A DNA stretch of 46,310 bases. Source: Magnetococcales bacterium. GTDB lineage: Bacteria; Pseudomonadota; Magnetococcia; Magnetococcales; UBA8363. The notes under the pieces are model-generated. The model was not told the origin of the DNA. It was given only the letters and a program-made list of their open reading frames with translations, and ran no database searches. Positions 1-7,954 of the stretch are shown in pieces. The stretch is from assembly GCA_015660855.1 (NCBI GenBank), contig JACSDG010000056.1, positions 1 through 46,310 on the forward strand, in the 5' to 3' direction. Numbering within the stretch: the stretch's first letter is position 1; each line of letters starts with the position of its first letter. A program made the position numbers and the translations under genes.

Positions 1-312
1 TTGCTCCAGTGCCCTGACCATATACCGCAATAATTGCCACGCGACAAACCGGTCCGGATAGCTTTTATGATCAATCAAGGCATACAGAAAGGCTTCCTGA
101 CCATGAATGGTTTTCACCCGAAAAAGTCGGTCTGTCAGATATTCCTGGAGTTCCTGATCAACGAACGAGCCAACAACCAACTCCGGGAATTCATCGGACA
201 ACAATTCCGATATCTCAACCGGAAGCCGCTCACGCAGCAGATGTGCCGCCCTTTCTGGATCCGAGAGAAGAATTTTCAAGAAACGATCATGCGGATGGGC
301 GATCTTGCTCAT
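1..312 (-). CDS. Rpn-family (YhgA-like) nuclease/transposase, N-terminal part only
   Basis: The reading frame starts at the ATG at 312 and stays open to the window edge, so the C-terminus is missing. The 104 visible codons begin MSKIAHPHDRFLKILLSDPE and continue with SFVDQELQEYLTDRLFRVKT and an AFLYALIDHKS segment. The order HDRF..LLSDP..A, then D..L..R.TDLLFRV, then a hydrophobic strand ending in (E/D)HK is the usual N-terminus of the Rpn/Transposase_31 family. These are PD-(D/E)XK-type nucleases linked to RecA-independent recombination. The D..L and DHK segments would supply the catalytic acidic residues and lysine. It lies 38 bp downstream of the lipoprotein gene on the same strand. No clear ribosome binding site is visible. 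Confidence 0.75.
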   Translation of the reverse strand, partial: MSKIAHPHDRFLKILLSDPERAAHLLRERLPVEISELLSDEFPELVVGSFVDQELQEYLTDRLFRVKTIHGQEAFLYALIDHKSYPDRFVAWQLLRYMVRALEQ

Positions 313-350
313 AAAAATGCATCAGCCACATGAGGCACTATGAAAACGCC

Positions 351-824
351 CTAACGGGTAAGTGTCAGTTCTAAATTTTTTCGGGATTTTTGCATCAGTT
401 CCATGGCCTGACTCATGGCGCGGCCATGCTTTTTGGACAGTTGCCGCAAAGGATCCAACTTGTCGCGAAATTGCTGAATAACCTTGCGGCGAGCCTGGGG
501 AACATCCTGACCTCCCTTGCTCGCCTGACTCACAGCCTGCTCAATCTCCTGACGCCGGCTTTTCAGAGCCTCATGATAGGCCTGGGTGGCCTTTCGATAA
601 AGCTCACGCTCCTCAACGGCCCGCTGACTGAACCCAATCGCCTTATCCCTCCAATAGGTCGCAGGGAAAAATACCCTTTTGCCCTTGTCCAACAAACCAT
701 CGCCAGCAATCAGCGCATCCGTAACTTCAATGCCTTCGGTACTCCCACAACCAGCCAAAAGCAAAAATGGCAAAACAAACAATAATAAAAGGCTGACCCC
801 CCGGGGTCCGAAAGCGATCGTCAC
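351..824 (-). CDS. Small lipoprotein, function unknown
   Basis: This 157-residue protein has a lipoprotein signal peptide: a hydrophobic run at about residues 10-24 ending in the lipobox LLAGC, with Cys at about 26. It should be lipidated and membrane-anchored after processing by signal peptidase II. The mature part is highly charged and predicted mostly helical (KSRRQEIEQAV, RRKVIQQFRDKLDPLRQL). This suggests a coiled-coil periplasmic or outer-membrane component. It follows the sigma-54 regulator by about 21 bp on the same strand, so it is probably the distal gene of the operon containing two activators and a TPR protein. I do not recognise a specific family. Confidence 0.75.
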   Translation of the reverse strand: MTIAFGPRGVSLLLLFVLPFLLLAGCGSTEGIEVTDALIAGDGLLDKGKRVFFPATYWRDKAIGFSQRAVEERELYRKATQAYHEALKSRRQEIEQAVSQASKGGQDVPQARRKVIQQFRDKLDPLRQLSKKHGRAMSQAMELMQKSRKNLELTLTR

Positions 825-845
825 CGCGAAAACTCAATCACAAAA

Positions 846-2216
846 TTAACGTGTGGCATATTCATTGAGCTTGTTACGCAAGGTGCGAATGGAAATCCCA
901 AGAAGCTCCGCCGCACGCGTACGGTTGCCGTTGACTTCATCCAGAGTTCGATGGATAAGTATCTCTTCCATCTCCCGCACCGTAGTGCCAATAGGCAGAC
1001 GAATGGCCTCGGCGTTTTCCCCAAGGGCAGCAGCAACGTGCGGAGAAGAAGACACAACACCATCTTCGTGAGAAATCAGGTCCGCATCGATCATTAAATC
1101 TGCCGCTTCCACCGCCCGACCTTCCGCCATGAGCAAAGCACGCTGAATCACATTTTCCAACTCGCGAATATTGCCAGGCCAGGAATATTTTTCCATGACA
1201 CTCAAAGCCGATGGAGAAAAAGAAATATCGTTGCGGCCAAGCTCGATGATGAACCGTTTGCGAAAATGGTTGGCCAAAAGCAAAATATCCCCCGGACGCT
1301 TACGCAAGGGAGGCAAAGAAACCGGAAACACGTTGAGCCGATAATAAAGATCCTCACGAAATTTTCCGTCCTCCGCCCACTCCTTCAGATCACGGTTGGT
1401 CGAGGCAACAACCCGGACATCCAACGGCACCGCACCACGCCCCCCCACCGGATCCACTTCACGCTCCTGAAGCACACGCAAAAGCTTGGCCTGAAGATTG
1501 AGCGACATCTCCGAGATTTCATCGAGAAATATCGTTCCCCCGTTGGCCTGCAAAAATTTACCCTTGCGGTCGGTGATGGCCCCGGTAAAAGCACCCTTGG
1601 AGTGCCCAAACAATTCCGATTCCAAAAGATTTTCCGGCAACGCCGCACAGTTCAAAGCAATGAATGCCTGGGAAGAACGATCCGATACCTGGTGCACAAA
1701 ACGCGCAATCAATTCCTTGCCTGTACCACTCTCCCCCTGAATCAATACCGTGGCCTGAGATTTTCCAACACGCCGAATCTGGTTGAGTAATCGTTTCATG
1801 CCCGGATCAGAAGATAACAGGCGACGACCATTGCCCAACTCCGGGTCAAAATAGCGAGCCAGATAATTGTTCAGATGGGTTTTCAGCAGATCGTCCGCAA
1901 CAGGGAGCATCAGATAATCAGCCGCACCCACGCCAATAGCCTCCCTGGCCTCGGTCATGCTCCCCTGAACCGCCGCCGCCAACACCGGCAAACCTCGGTA
2001 AAGAAAAGTGATCTCACGAATCCATTCCAGAGCTTCATTCCCCGATTCCTGGGCAACAATGACCATACCCACATCCGGTCCACCAACCCGGGTTCGGGTA
2101 GCGTCACCAAAAGGCACCAGAAAAGCCCGACATCCCAAAGCATTGATCTGACCCGCCAACCTGTTGAGGGCTGGATTGTCGTGTCCGATCAGGATGATTT
2201 CATTGCGCTCCGTCAT
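846..2216 (-). CDS. Sigma-54-dependent activator with receiver-like N-domain (flagellar type)
   Basis: This 456-residue enhancer-binding protein has three parts. Residues 1-120 form a receiver-like fold. A sigma-54 AAA+ domain follows, with Walker [24 protein letters not shown] (an intact GAFTGA loop that contacts sigma-54), Walker B TIFLDEISEM and the R-finger region FREDLYYRLNVFP. A C-terminal Fis-type helix-turn-helix reads NRTRAAELLGISIRTLRNKL. The phospho-acceptor strand reads PDVGMVIVAQES where a receiver normally has D, so phosphorylation is doubtful, as in FleQ-type regulators. The start chosen is the ATG at 2216, just after the upstream stop at 2222; a frame extension to 2285 would overlap the TPR gene. 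It probably activates the sigma-54 flagellar promoters seen later in the window (inference). Confidence 0.88.
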   Translation of the reverse strand: MTERNEIILIGHDNPALNRLAGQINALGCRAFLVPFGDATRTRVGGPDVGMVIVAQESGNEALEWIREITFLYRGLPVLAAAVQGSMTEAREAIGVGAADYLMLPVADDLLKTHLNNYLARYFDPELGNGRRLLSSDPGMKRLLNQIRRVGKSQATVLIQGESGTGKELIARFVHQVSDRSSQAFIALNCAALPENLLESELFGHSKGAFTGAITDRKGKFLQANGGTIFLDEISEMSLNLQAKLLRVLQEREVDPVGGRGAVPLDVRVVASTNRDLKEWAEDGKFREDLYYRLNVFPVSLPPLRKRPGDILLLANHFRKRFIIELGRNDISFSPSALSVMEKYSWPGNIRELENVIQRALLMAEGRAVEAADLMIDADLISHEDGVVSSSPHVAAALGENAEAIRLPIGTTVREMEEILIHRTLDEVNGNRTRAAELLGISIRTLRNKLNEYATR

Positions 2217-2221
2217 GATGA

Positions 2222-5044
2222 TCACCTGCCGGCTTCCATAGCCATTTCCAATTGAGACGCATTTTCCGTGGATACCTTGGCCCATGATGTCCCAGGAGCC
2301 AGTTCAGCCGCCTGCTTGTAACGCCCCTTGGCCTCCGCAAAATTACCAGCCTTCTGCAGAATGTCCCCAACCCGTATGTTGGCCAGGGCACGAATCTCCT
2401 TGTCGGTGGCTTCATCGGCGACTTTGACAAAAGAATCCAGAGCCTTATCGTCACCTTTCCAAAGTTGAATCACCGAGGCATAGCCGTAATAATCCAAACC
2501 ATCACCCATGGGACGGTTCGCCAAAAGATACTCAAGATATTTCACCGCATGGGGAAAACGCCCACGTCCCAATTCAGCCTTGGCAAGAAAACGCAGGCGT
2601 TGATCCTTGTCACGCCCATCAAGCAATCCCTCCGGCAGGGGATCCAAAAGCAGTTGAACCGCTTCCCATTCGTTGACTGACAGCAAACGATTGGCCTCCG
2701 CCAGTCGCACCCGGGCAACCTCCCGTGTCATGGCCCCACCCAGTTTTCCCTCTTTGCGCGCCGATTGCAACCAATCACCATCGCCCAAGGCTTGTCCCAA
2801 CTGCCGCAAAGCTTCAGCCGCAGGCTCATCCAGATTCTCCAACACAACGAACGATGCCTTGTTGTCACCCAACTGCATGAGAGCCTCCGCAAGAAGAATG
2901 CGGGCTTGGGAAAAATCGGGATTCTGTCGCCAATCCAAACCATAGACCTCCCCCAGAAGTGCCGCCAATTCGGGACGTCCGTCATTCAAAGCCGCTGTCA
3001 TTCCCTCTTCAAGCAACTTTTTTTTCAGTCGGTCAGCACGCCGAACAACCGGCAGGTTCTGGGTCTGGTTGAGCAATTGATTCAGAGTTTCGATACTTTC
3101 GCGAAACTGGCCATCGTTACCCAACAGCTCCGCACGCAAAAGATAGGCCTCGGAAAGGGCGTTCGGCAGGGCGATGGTTTTAATGATTTTATCCAGTTTT
3201 TCCAAACGTTGCTTAAAAGTCAGCTCCCGTTCCATGGATAACTGAAATATTTTCCCCCATACAGCGGCATCGGAACCTGAAAATTGCTTTTGCAAGCGGG
3301 CAAACAGCCTTTTGGATTCCTCAAAACGCTCCTTGGCGATTTCCGGTGTATTCTGGGCTTCCGCCTTGCGGGACAACTGAAAACTGGACTCCGCAGCACG
3401 CAACATGGCCCATGGAGTGATCCGCGCCTGCGTGGGAAAAGCGTCCATAAAGCTCGAATAATACTGGAAAGCTTTGGGATAATCCCCATATTTGTAATAA
3501 AAATCAGCAATTCCCATGAGGCGTCCCGGTTCCATGCCCAGATAACCCAGGTGCTGTGCCGTCAATTGTCCCAGTGCAGCAAAGGTGGCCTCGCGGTCTT
3601 GCTTCATGTCGTGCACGCCGGCGAGCAGGTAAAGAGACAAGGCGGCATGCCCCCCTTGCCCTGCCGTTTGTGTCAGCACCTGTTGCAAATCAGCCTCTGC
3701 ATTCTGGGCAAACTTGGGATCCCCAGGATGGGCTTTGGCCAAGCCAATATTGGTTTTGGCACGTTCCAACCACAGAGGAACCTTCTCCCTGGGCAGATTG
3801 GGATCGGTCATCATGGACAGGGCACTTTCAAAACGACCCGATCCGTTAAGAAGCTGCAATTGCATGAAGCGGTGCTGAGAATAGTTGGGAGAATTCGGAT
3901 GGCGGGCCATGGCCGCTTCCAATTCTCCCAGAAGCCAACCCGGTTTCCAACCCATGCGGCGGGCAAGGTCCAATCTTTTGAAATCGATAACTTCAAGATT
4001 GGGCGTATCGGGAAACGTTTCCAACAAGCTACCCAGATAACCACGGGCTTTGTCGTAACGACGATCTTTTTCAAACCCTTTGGCATTACTCCAAAAATAA
4101 TCCTCTGTGACGGCTTTGTTGACAAGAACCACCGTTTCGCTGGAAGCTTCATAATGCGGAAACAGACGATTCAAGGGTTTGACGATCTCACGTTCCAGGT
4201 CGCTTTCGCGAGCGGCGATGATTTGTTTGGCCTCGCTGCTGCGCCCAATGTCACGCGGGCCAAGGATCTCGACGATAAAATAGCCCGCCTTATCGCTTTT
4301 GTGAAAATAAACGGCGTTGGCCTTTTCGTTCAGCAAAACCTCAAGCTCCGCATGCCCCTCGGGAAATTCATAGACAAAAACATTTTCCACCAAACCTCCC
4401 GGGGCAATCGGACGCCAAGTATCGGCCATGCGGGCCGCTTTCATGTGCACCCGAACGACGGGATTGCTCCCCTTTTCAACACTTTCCCCTATTTCGGTAG
4501 ACCCTGTATGGGAAACGATGAAAAGAGTTCCGTCCCGCCCCGGTAAAAGTTGCCCCTCCTTGATCTGCATGGCGGCTGTGGGATCAGGCTTGGATTCTTC
4601 ATCGATTTCAAATTGATAAACAGACCCGTTAACGGGGTCTTCGGGACCCAGCGTTTCGCGAAAGTTCAGGTTGGGCTTTCTCAGGCCAATGGTGACCCAG
4701 ATCCCCATTTTTTGTTCCGGAATGCTTTGCACGGAAAAAGATTCAACCCACGGAGATTTGGCTATGTTGAGGGCACTCGCTGGAAGGGCCAGAACACCAG
4801 GAACCGTCAACAGCAGCCGGGTAGGCTCCACCATTTCCAGAGTGGGTTTTTGCGCCCCGGGAGGAATGGCAAAAGAAAACTGCTCGCGTTTACCCTGGTT
4901 GACGATGGAATATTTCAGGGCGGTAAAAAAAGCGGCGGCGTCAAAGGCTGGAAAAACCAAAAACACCAACGCGACCACGACGACCAGAAGACTCCGGCAG
5001 TGACGCATCGAGAAAACAAACTTTGGCCTCGTGCTAGGAATCAT
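2222..5044 (-). CDS. Large exported TPR protein
   Basis: This protein has 940 residues from the ATG at 5044, which overlaps the upstream regulator by 11 bp. An internal ATG at 5008 (MRHCRSLLVVVV) directly precedes the signal-peptide-like hydrophobic stretch and is an alternative start. After the likely cleavage at AFDAAAFF, a beta-rich region (about residues 40-270) resembles AMIN-type domains. The rest, about 320-940, is helical with many TPR-like units, such as AYLLRAELLGNDGQFRESIE and NIRVGDILQKAGNFAEAKGR. It is therefore periplasmic or cell-surface and probably a scaffold. Being sandwiched and translationally coupled between two sigma-54 activators suggests a role in flagellar or envelope assembly, but no specific function can be read from the sequence. 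Confidence 0.82.
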   Translation of the reverse strand: MIPSTRPKFVFSMRHCRSLLVVVVALVFLVFPAFDAAAFFTALKYSIVNQGKREQFSFAIPPGAQKPTLEMVEPTRLLLTVPGVLALPASALNIAKSPWVESFSVQSIPEQKMGIWVTIGLRKPNLNFRETLGPEDPVNGSVYQFEIDEESKPDPTAAMQIKEGQLLPGRDGTLFIVSHTGSTEIGESVEKGSNPVVRVHMKAARMADTWRPIAPGGLVENVFVYEFPEGHAELEVLLNEKANAVYFHKSDKAGYFIVEILGPRDIGRSSEAKQIIAARESDLEREIVKPLNRLFPHYEASSETVVLVNKAVTEDYFWSNAKGFEKDRRYDKARGYLGSLLETFPDTPNLEVIDFKRLDLARRMGWKPGWLLGELEAAMARHPNSPNYSQHRFMQLQLLNGSGRFESALSMMTDPNLPREKVPLWLERAKTNIGLAKAHPGDPKFAQNAEADLQQVLTQTAGQGGHAALSLYLLAGVHDMKQDREATFAALGQLTAQHLGYLGMEPGRLMGIADFYYKYGDYPKAFQYYSSFMDAFPTQARITPWAMLRAAESSFQLSRKAEAQNTPEIAKERFEESKRLFARLQKQFSGSDAAVWGKIFQLSMERELTFKQRLEKLDKIIKTIALPNALSEAYLLRAELLGNDGQFRESIETLNQLLNQTQNLPVVRRADRLKKKLLEEGMTAALNDGRPELAALLGEVYGLDWRQNPDFSQARILLAEALMQLGDNKASFVVLENLDEPAAEALRQLGQALGDGDWLQSARKEGKLGGAMTREVARVRLAEANRLLSVNEWEAVQLLLDPLPEGLLDGRDKDQRLRFLAKAELGRGRFPHAVKYLEYLLANRPMGDGLDYYGYASVIQLWKGDDKALDSFVKVADEATDKEIRALANIRVGDILQKAGNFAEAKGRYKQAAELAPGTSWAKVSTENASQLEMAMEAGR

Positions 5045-6044
5045 GCCCGGCCCCCAGAGGTTCCAATCCCTTTTTCTTGATCTTTTCCACCAGCGTGGTA
5101 CGGTTAAGATTCAGCAGTCGGGCCGCCTTGTTTTTGTTCCACCCGGTGGAGTTCAGTGCCGACAGTATCAAATTGTTCTCAAAATTGGCCACTTCGGTAT
5201 TGAAATCAATGCCGTCAACAACGATGGGGTTGTGGACAAAACCGGTTACCGGCATCACGACCCGCTCGCCATCGTCGTCCTGGGCGTCCAGGGTGTCGGA
5301 GTTGTGAAGATTGTCGGGGAGATCTTCAAGCTTGACCTTGCCATCGGCCAGAATGGTCAGCCTTTCAATAAGGTTCTCCAGCTCGCGAACGTTGCCAGGC
5401 CACGGATAACCCTTGAAAAGTTCCATTATTTCGTCATCAATGAAACCCTCGGCGACGGAAATGTCACACTTTTTCAGGAAATATTCCACCAATTGCGGAA
5501 TGTCGGTCACACGATCACGCAGGGGTGGTACACTGATGGGAACGACGTTGAGACGGTAGAATAAATCTTCGCGAAAACGGTTTTGTGAAACCTCCACCTC
5601 CAGATTTTTATGGGTGGCGGTGATAACCCGGACATCAACCTTGATAGATTTAACGGCACCAACCGGTTCCACCATTTTTTCCTGGAGGACTCGCAACATT
5701 TTAACCTGAAGTTTTGGACTCATGTCGCCGATTTCATCAAGAAACAAAGAACCACCGCTGGCGAGCTCAAAGCGTCCGACACGGTTGTGGGCGGCTCCGG
5801 TAAACGAACCCCGGACATGCCCGAACAGTTCGGATTCAAGCAGATCCTCGGGGATGGCCCCGCAGTTGACGGCAATAAAAGGTTGATCGGCGCGGGGCGA
5901 CAGATGATGCAACGCCTTGGCAATCAACTCCTTGCCGGTACCGCTTTCACCGTGGATCAACACGGTGGAGGAAGTCGAGGCAACCTTTTCGATTACCTTG
6001 TACAACTTTTGCATTCTGGGTGATTTGCCGATAATTCCGTACAT
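5034..6044 (-). CDS. Sigma-54 activator without receiver domain (FleQ/FlrA-like)
   Basis: This 336-residue protein begins directly at the AAA+ domain: [20 protein letters not shown], Walker A GESGTGKE, Walker [11 protein letters not shown] and R-finger region [15 protein letters not shown]. It ends with a Fis-type helix-turn-helix ([20 protein letters not shown]) whose RTTLVEK motif is typical of FleQ/FlrA. There is no N-terminal sensory domain, so it should be active whenever it is made unless a partner protein restrains it. The sigma-54-contact loop reads GSFTGA rather than GAFTGA; the Thr and both Gly are kept. It is the first gene of the minus-strand operon, and the 186-bp gap to prmB should hold its promoter. 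I see no clear sigma-54 site there. Confidence 0.88.
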   Translation of the reverse strand: MYGIIGKSPRMQKLYKVIEKVASTSSTVLIHGESGTGKELIAKALHHLSPRADQPFIAVNCGAIPEDLLESELFGHVRGSFTGAAHNRVGRFELASGGSLFLDEIGDMSPKLQVKMLRVLQEKMVEPVGAVKSIKVDVRVITATHKNLEVEVSQNRFREDLFYRLNVVPISVPPLRDRVTDIPQLVEYFLKKCDISVAEGFIDDEIMELFKGYPWPGNVRELENLIERLTILADGKVKLEDLPDNLHNSDTLDAQDDDGERVVMPVTGFVHNPIVVDGIDFNTEVANFENNLILSALNSTGWNKNKAARLLNLNRTTLVEKIKKKGLEPLGAGHDS

Positions 6045-6230
6045 GGTGTCAAAAAGGCACTTTCTAAGTTAAGTTCCGGTTTGGTACCAAGGCCCCTGGC
6101 CAGGCGACTGAAGCCTGGATTGTGTCAAAATTCCAACGGCAGAGTACGACAATTAAACCGCATCAACAAGTTGCTTTCTCCAAACGATCCATTTTTTTTA
6201 CGCATCCCGTCGGGTCATCATGGACACACA

Positions 6231-7163
6231 ATGAAGAAAAAGACAACAAAAACACATAATTATCCAAGTCAACACGCCACGATTCTGGATTGGATCCGTT
6301 TTTTGGCACTCCGATTGGCCGATGCAAATCTAAGTTTCGAGAATGGCATGCAAAATCCGTACCATGAGGCCGAATACCTGACCGCCTTCGCTTTCTCCAT
6401 CCCCATGCAATCATTGGATTCTTCCCTGAATACCCGCCCTCCTCCCCATGCCAGGGAACTCATGGAAAAAATCCTCGATCAACGCATCCGCCAAAGATTG
6501 CCCGCCGCCTATATTACCCAGGAAGCTTTTTTTGCCGGACACCGTTTCCGGGTTGACCCACGGGTTTTGATTCCCCGATCCCGGATTGAAAACCTTTTTG
6601 ATGATGCGAACGGTTTCGCAGATTTGGTTTCTTTGCCGGATACGCCGGTGTTGTTGGATTTATGCACCGGCAGTGGCTGTCTGGCCATCGCGCTGGCCTT
6701 GGCTTTTCCCCGGGCGACCCTCCATGCCAGTGATTATTCTTCCCAGGCCCTGGAGGTTGCCCGAATCAATGTTGACCAATTTGCCCTTGCCCATCGGGTT
6801 TCCCTGTTTGAGGCCGATCTTTTCGCAGGGCTGCCGCCAATACGCTACGACATGATCGTTACCAACCCTCCCTATGTTTCCAAGGCCACCCTTGAAAATC
6901 TGCCCAGGGAATATCTGCACGAACCGGCACTGGCTCTGGGAGGGGGGGAGACAGGACTCGATCTGGTGGGGCGTATCCTTCGCCAGGCCAAAGACTTCCT
7001 CACACCCGAGGGCGTTTTAATCTGCGAGGTGGGCGATGAAGGAGAAGAAACATTAATGAACTTGTGGCCCGATTTCCCTGGTGAATGGATTTATTTCCAT
7101 TTTGGTGGTAGTGGTGTGTTTACATTGGAGCCATCTTGCATCCCGGAAAAAATAATGCTTTGA
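6231..7163 (+). CDS. prmB: PrmB, ribosomal protein L3 glutamine N5-methyltransferase
   Basis: This 310-residue S-adenosylmethionine-dependent methyltransferase should methylate a glutamine of ribosomal protein L3 in the cytoplasm. It has a helical N-terminal substrate domain, then the PrmB/PrmC hallmark RVLIPRSRIE, the SAM-binding loop LLDLCTGSGCLAIALA and the catalytic NPPY motif (MIVTNPPYVS). PRSRI is the PrmB form of the stretch that precedes the Rossmann fold. The start at 6231 (MKKKTTKTHN) is preferred because the longer open frame upstream is unlike the family. It is divergently transcribed from the sigma-54 regulator and followed by a hairpin at 7167-7207. Confidence 0.9.
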   Translation: MKKKTTKTHNYPSQHATILDWIRFLALRLADANLSFENGMQNPYHEAEYLTAFAFSIPMQSLDSSLNTRPPPHARELMEKILDQRIRQRLPAAYITQEAFFAGHRFRVDPRVLIPRSRIENLFDDANGFADLVSLPDTPVLLDLCTGSGCLAIALALAFPRATLHASDYSSQALEVARINVDQFALAHRVSLFEADLFAGLPPIRYDMIVTNPPYVSKATLENLPREYLHEPALALGGGETGLDLVGRILRQAKDFLTPEGVLICEVGDEGEETLMNLWPDFPGEWIYFHFGGSGVFTLEPSCIPEKIML

Positions 7164-7166
7164 TCT

Positions 7167-7207
7167 CCGGAAAAGTTCCACATTCAGGAGAGAGAACTTT
7201 TTCCCGG
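7167..7207 (+). terminator. Inverted repeat after prmB, possible terminator
   Basis: CCGGAAAAGTTC and GAACTTTTTCCCGG form 12-bp arms with two single-base bulges around a 15-nt loop. It starts 4 bp after the prmB stop. There is no clean T-run after the second arm, so it is either a weak intrinsic terminator or an mRNA-stabilising hairpin. Confidence 0.4.
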
Positions 7208-7282
7208 CGATGGTTACTCACGCACAAGACCATCCTGCTGGAGAAAAAACGCTTGATCAACACAAGATTTTGGAGAACACCC

Positions 7283-7870
7283 ATGAAAAGGACGACAAGT
7301 TTTCTGGCAATGACGACAGCCGCAGGAATTTTGTTCAGTTCCGGCATGGTTTGGGCTGCCGGTGAGGGCACCCTGGGCGGCATGGTCACTGGAGCCTTGA
7401 TCGGATCGGTGTTTGGGCCTGACAAAAAGGTTCGCACCAAAAACGCCCTGATCGGAGCGGTCGGGGGTGCGCTGATCGGCAGTCAACTTTCCAATGCCTA
7501 TGGGAGTGATACCGGGGGATCCGGGGGGTCTTCCTACGTCCGCTACGATTCCGGGCCACGCTACGTCCAACAGCACACCACCATCGTCGAGCGAGACCCA
7601 TGGATCGAGCATCGCACGACCGTCATAGAACGGGATCCGTGGCAAGACACCGTCGTCGTGTCCCCGATTGATGTCCCGGAAACGGTGATTGTCAGACGGC
7701 CAAAAACCACCCGAATCGTTGTTGTCGAACCCGAGGAAACCCAGACGTACATCCGCACCTATTCGCATGGGGATCACAGAAGGCACGGAGATCACAGAAG
7801 GCATGTAGATCACAGAGGGCATAACGACCAAAGAGAGCACAGATACGTCAATATCAATTCCGCCTACTGA
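7283..7870 (+). CDS. Secreted glycine-zipper protein with His-rich tail repeats
   Basis: This 195-residue protein has a signal peptide (KRTTSFLAMTTAAGILFSSG, cleavage near VWAAG). It is followed by a glycine-zipper two-helix segment (GTLGGMVTGALIGSVFG and NALIGAVGGALIGSQL), which is the usual signature of small outer-membrane or periplasmic glycine-zipper proteins. The middle part is rich in Val, Thr and Arg, with two near-repeats (TTIVERDPWIEHR and TTVIERDPWQDTV). The C-terminus is four copies of a His/Arg/Asp-rich hexapeptide encoded by an 18-bp tandem repeat. The start at 7283 is supported by GGAG eight bases upstream and by the signal peptide. The role is unknown; the tail could bind metal or a polyanion (inference). 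Confidence 0.8.
   Translation: MKRTTSFLAMTTAAGILFSSGMVWAAGEGTLGGMVTGALIGSVFGPDKKVRTKNALIGAVGGALIGSQLSNAYGSDTGGSGGSSYVRYDSGPRYVQQHTTIVERDPWIEHRTTVIERDPWQDTVVVSPIDVPETVIVRRPKTTRIVVVEPEETQTYIRTYSHGDHRRHGDHRRHVDHRGHNDQREHRYVNINSAY
7769..7840 (+). repeat. 18-bp tandem repeat, four copies, inside the glycine-zipper gene
   Basis: Four in-frame 18-bp units run head to tail, sharing the core GATCACAGAAGGCA with increasing divergence to the right. They encode GDHRRH, GDHRRH, VDHRGH and NDQREH. The first two units are nearly identical, which suggests recent slippage or expansion. Confidence 0.9.
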
Positions 7871-7954
7871 CCATTGCGGGGAATCGGGGGGAGAGCATCC
7901 CCCCCCCCCGATAAAGTCAAGGCATTCCCAGTCACCCTCCGCAAAGCCGGGTCG

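Noticed and set aside
1-333. Plus-strand frame of 99 codons at 34-333.
   Set aside because: The minus strand of the same stretch encodes a good Rpn-family N-terminus, so the plus frame is a shadow.
2222-5080. Long open frames on the plus strand opposite the TPR gene (for example 3284-4546).
   Set aside because: They have no ribosome sites and no recognisable domains, while the minus strand has a signal peptide and TPRs.
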